Assembly: GCA_964587835.1 (NCBI GenBank)
Contig: CAZPMN010000012.1
Location: 1 to 63,639, forward strand
DNA length: 63,639 bases
Reading direction: 5' to 3'
Source of the DNA: Erginobacter sp964587835
GTDB taxonomy: Bacteria > Auribacterota > Erginobacteria > Erginobacterales > Erginobacteraceae
Shown here: piece by piece, positions 62,234 to 63,639 of the stretch
How positions within the stretch are numbered: position 1 is the stretch's first letter
How the letters are laid out: each line of letters opens with the position of its first letter
Notes under the pieces: model-generated
What the model was told of the DNA's origin: nothing
What the model saw: the letters and a program-made list of their open reading frames with translations, nothing else
Database searches by the model: none
Made by a program: the position numbers and the translations under genes

Positions 62234-63523
62234 CTACCTCCCCACCGACCGATAGGTGAAACCTAGCTGGGCCATCTGTTCGGGATCGTAGATATTCCGA
62301 CCGTCGATGATGATCGGCTGGTGGAGGAGCTCTTTCATCCGGGCCAGATCCATCTCCTTGAACTCGTTCCACTCGGTAAGGATGACCAGGGCTTCGGCGC
62401 CCTCCGCCGCCTCGTAGGGATCGCGGCAATACTCGATATCGGGGAGATCGGCCTTGGCCTTCTCCATCGCCTTGGGGTCGTAGGCCCTGACCTTCGCCCC
62501 CTCCTCGAGCAAGCGGCGGATGATCCGGACCGAGGGTGCGGAGCGCATATCGTCGGTATTGGGCTTGAAGGCCAATCCAAGAACTGCGACCTTCTTTTCC
62601 TCGAGAATCCAGAGTGTCTCCTTGATCTTCCGGAAGAAGAATTCGGACTGCTCCTGGTTGATCCTCTCCACCTCTTTCAGGAGCCGGAAGTCATAACCCA
62701 GATCCTCGGAGATGGAGATGAAGGCGGAGACGTCCTTGGGAAAGCAGGAACCTCCGTAACCGACCCCGGCGTTGAGAAACTTGGCTCCCACCCGGTTATC
62801 GAGCCCGACCCCGCGGGTGACCTCCTCGACGTTGGCCCCGGCGGCCTCGCAGATCCGGGCCAGAGCGTTGGCGAAGGAGATCTTGGTGGCAAGGAAAGAG
62901 TTGGCGGCGTGCTTGATGATCTCGGCGCTGTTGATATCGGTGATTATAACCGGGGCTTCCAGCGGCTTGTAGAGTTCGACCAGAAGGTCGGCCGCCCGGC
63001 GGCTGGTGGCTCCGATCACGATCCGGTCGGGGTGGAAGGTATCGTAGATGGCCGAACCCTCGCGGAGGAACTCCGGGTTGGAGACGACATCGAACTCACT
63101 CCCTTCCCTGCTGTAGCGCTGGATAGTCTCGGCCACCTTCTCCCCGGTTTTCACGGGAACGGTGCTCTTGTCCACCACCACCTTGTATCCGTTAAGATTC
63201 TCGGCCACCTCCCGGGCGACGGCGGCCACCGCAGAGAGATCGGCCGAACCATCGGGCTTGGGCGGAGTGCTGACGGCGATGAAGACGACCTCGGAGGATT
63301 TTACCCCCTCGGCAATCGAGGTGGTGAAGGTGATCCTTCCCGCCTGGCGGGAGGAGGCGATTAGTTCGCTCAGACCGGGCTCGTAGATGGGAATCTCCCC
63401 GCCGTTGAGCAGGGTGATTTTTTCCTCGTTGTTGTCGACACAGATTACCCGGTTCCCTAATTCGGCCAGGGTGGCCCCGGTAACCAGGCCGACATAGCCG
63501 GTCCCGATAATACATACGTTCAT
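62234..63523 (-). CDS. ugd: UDP-glucose 6-dehydrogenase
   Basis: 429 residues, full length. NAD-binding GTGYVGLVTG near the start, STPPKPDGSAD, STVPVKTGEK, SNPEFLREGSAI (with the catalytic Glu), and the nucleophile Cys260 in GYGGSCFPKD; LGLAFKPNTDDMR in the C-terminal domain. Oxidises UDP-glucose twice to UDP-glucuronate, feeding the polysaccharide locus. Strong ribosome binding site AAGGAGG before ATG 63523, directly preceded by a long hairpin. Confidence 0.96.
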   Translation of the reverse strand: MNVCIIGTGYVGLVTGATLAELGNRVICVDNNEEKITLLNGGEIPIYEPGLSELIASSRQAGRITFTTSIAEGVKSSEVVFIAVSTPPKPDGSADLSAVAAVAREVAENLNGYKVVVDKSTVPVKTGEKVAETIQRYSREGSEFDVVSNPEFLREGSAIYDTFHPDRIVIGATSRRAADLLVELYKPLEAPVIITDINSAEIIKHAANSFLATKISFANALARICEAAGANVEEVTRGVGLDNRVGAKFLNAGVGYGGSCFPKDVSAFISISEDLGYDFRLLKEVERINQEQSEFFFRKIKETLWILEEKKVAVLGLAFKPNTDDMRSAPSVRIIRRLLEEGAKVRAYDPKAMEKAKADLPDIEYCRDPYEAAEGAEALVILTEWNEFKEMDLARMKELLHQPIIIDGRNIYDPEQMAQLGFTYRSVGR

Positions 63524-63539
63524 TTAGAATCCTCCTTAG

Positions 63540-63584
63540 CCTGAATTATTCACGAAAAATGAAATCTTTCGTGAATAATTCAGG
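63540..63584. promoter_or_regulatory. Perfect 18-bp hairpin in the ugd leader
   Basis: CCTGAATTATTCACGAAA / TTTCGTGAATAATTCAGG with a 9-nt loop. On the ugd strand it ends just before the ribosome binding site (AAGGAGG at about 63533-63527). It lacks a T-tract, so is not a standard terminator. It could be a dispersed palindromic repeat or an mRNA leader structure. Confidence 0.65.
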
Positions 63585-63639
63585 TCCCCTTGATTCTGAA
63601 TTAACAGCCCAAAGTTAGATTTGTATTACACTACATGGT

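Overview
The window is a GC-rich chromosomal segment from what looks like an anaerobic, Gram-negative bacterium of a poorly cultured lineage. Gram-negative: an outer-membrane beta-barrel and an outer-membrane polysaccharide exporter (OPX) are encoded. Anaerobe: inferred only, from a CooC-type nickel chaperone and a core-MetE-like methyltransferase, both typical of Wood-Ljungdahl organisms. The mix of Pro/Thr-linked secreted propeller proteins, SBBP repeats, lamin-tail domains and dense palindromic repeats would fit PVC/Omnitrophota/Auribacterota-like genomes, but I cannot place it. I saw no rRNA, tRNA, phage, transposase or CRISPR.

Layout. 1-1.5 kb: an AT-rich, frame-broken secreted-protein gene, homopolymeric C tracts and a gene remnant. 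1.5-15.2 kb: start of a large exopolysaccharide locus, with membrane glycosyltransferases, a lipid-linked sugar transferase, a B12/radical-SAM enzyme, a lipoprotein, a BBP2-type outer-membrane barrel, an OPX protein, a Wzc-like tyrosine autokinase, an FkbM methyltransferase and a membrane-anchored sulfatase-fold enzyme. 15.7-40.6 kb: the repeat-unit assembly region (nucleotide-sugar epimerases, at least six glycosyltransferases, seven class I/FkbM methyltransferases, Wzx flippase, a Wzy-like and a WaaL/Wzy-like membrane protein, a kinase-like protein, an NTase/P-loop kinase fusion and a bi-domain oxidoreductase). 40.6-51 kb: two secreted propeller proteins, one about 2,500 residues long, flanking an FkbM methyltransferase and separated from it by strong bidirectional terminators. 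51.2-56.2 kb: housekeeping genes (cytidine deaminase, priA, family 4 uracil-DNA glycosylase, cooC-like). 56.3-58 kb: a third propeller protein. 58.1-63.5 kb: core-MetE-like enzyme, sugar aminotransferase, NAD-epimerase and UDP-glucose dehydrogenase.

How it works together (inference). Ugd, the epimerases, the aminotransferase and the WecB-like enzyme would supply nucleotide sugars; the glycosyltransferases and methyltransferases would build a heavily methylated oligosaccharide on a lipid carrier; the flippase, polymerase, Wzc-like kinase, OPX protein and separate outer-membrane barrel would move and polymerise it. The propeller proteins are probably surface or secreted proteins.

Non-coding structure is unusually rich: about twenty copies of a palindromic element with conserved ends and a varying, self-complementary centre occupy nearly every larger gap from 15 kb onward; a 77-bp-period hairpin array follows the cytidine deaminase gene; there are a 24-bp tandem repeat, a heptamer array crossing a stop codon, and a 29-bp perfect inverted repeat enclosing about 0.4 kb. 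Four good sigma-70-like promoters could be read directly and three of them help fix gene starts.
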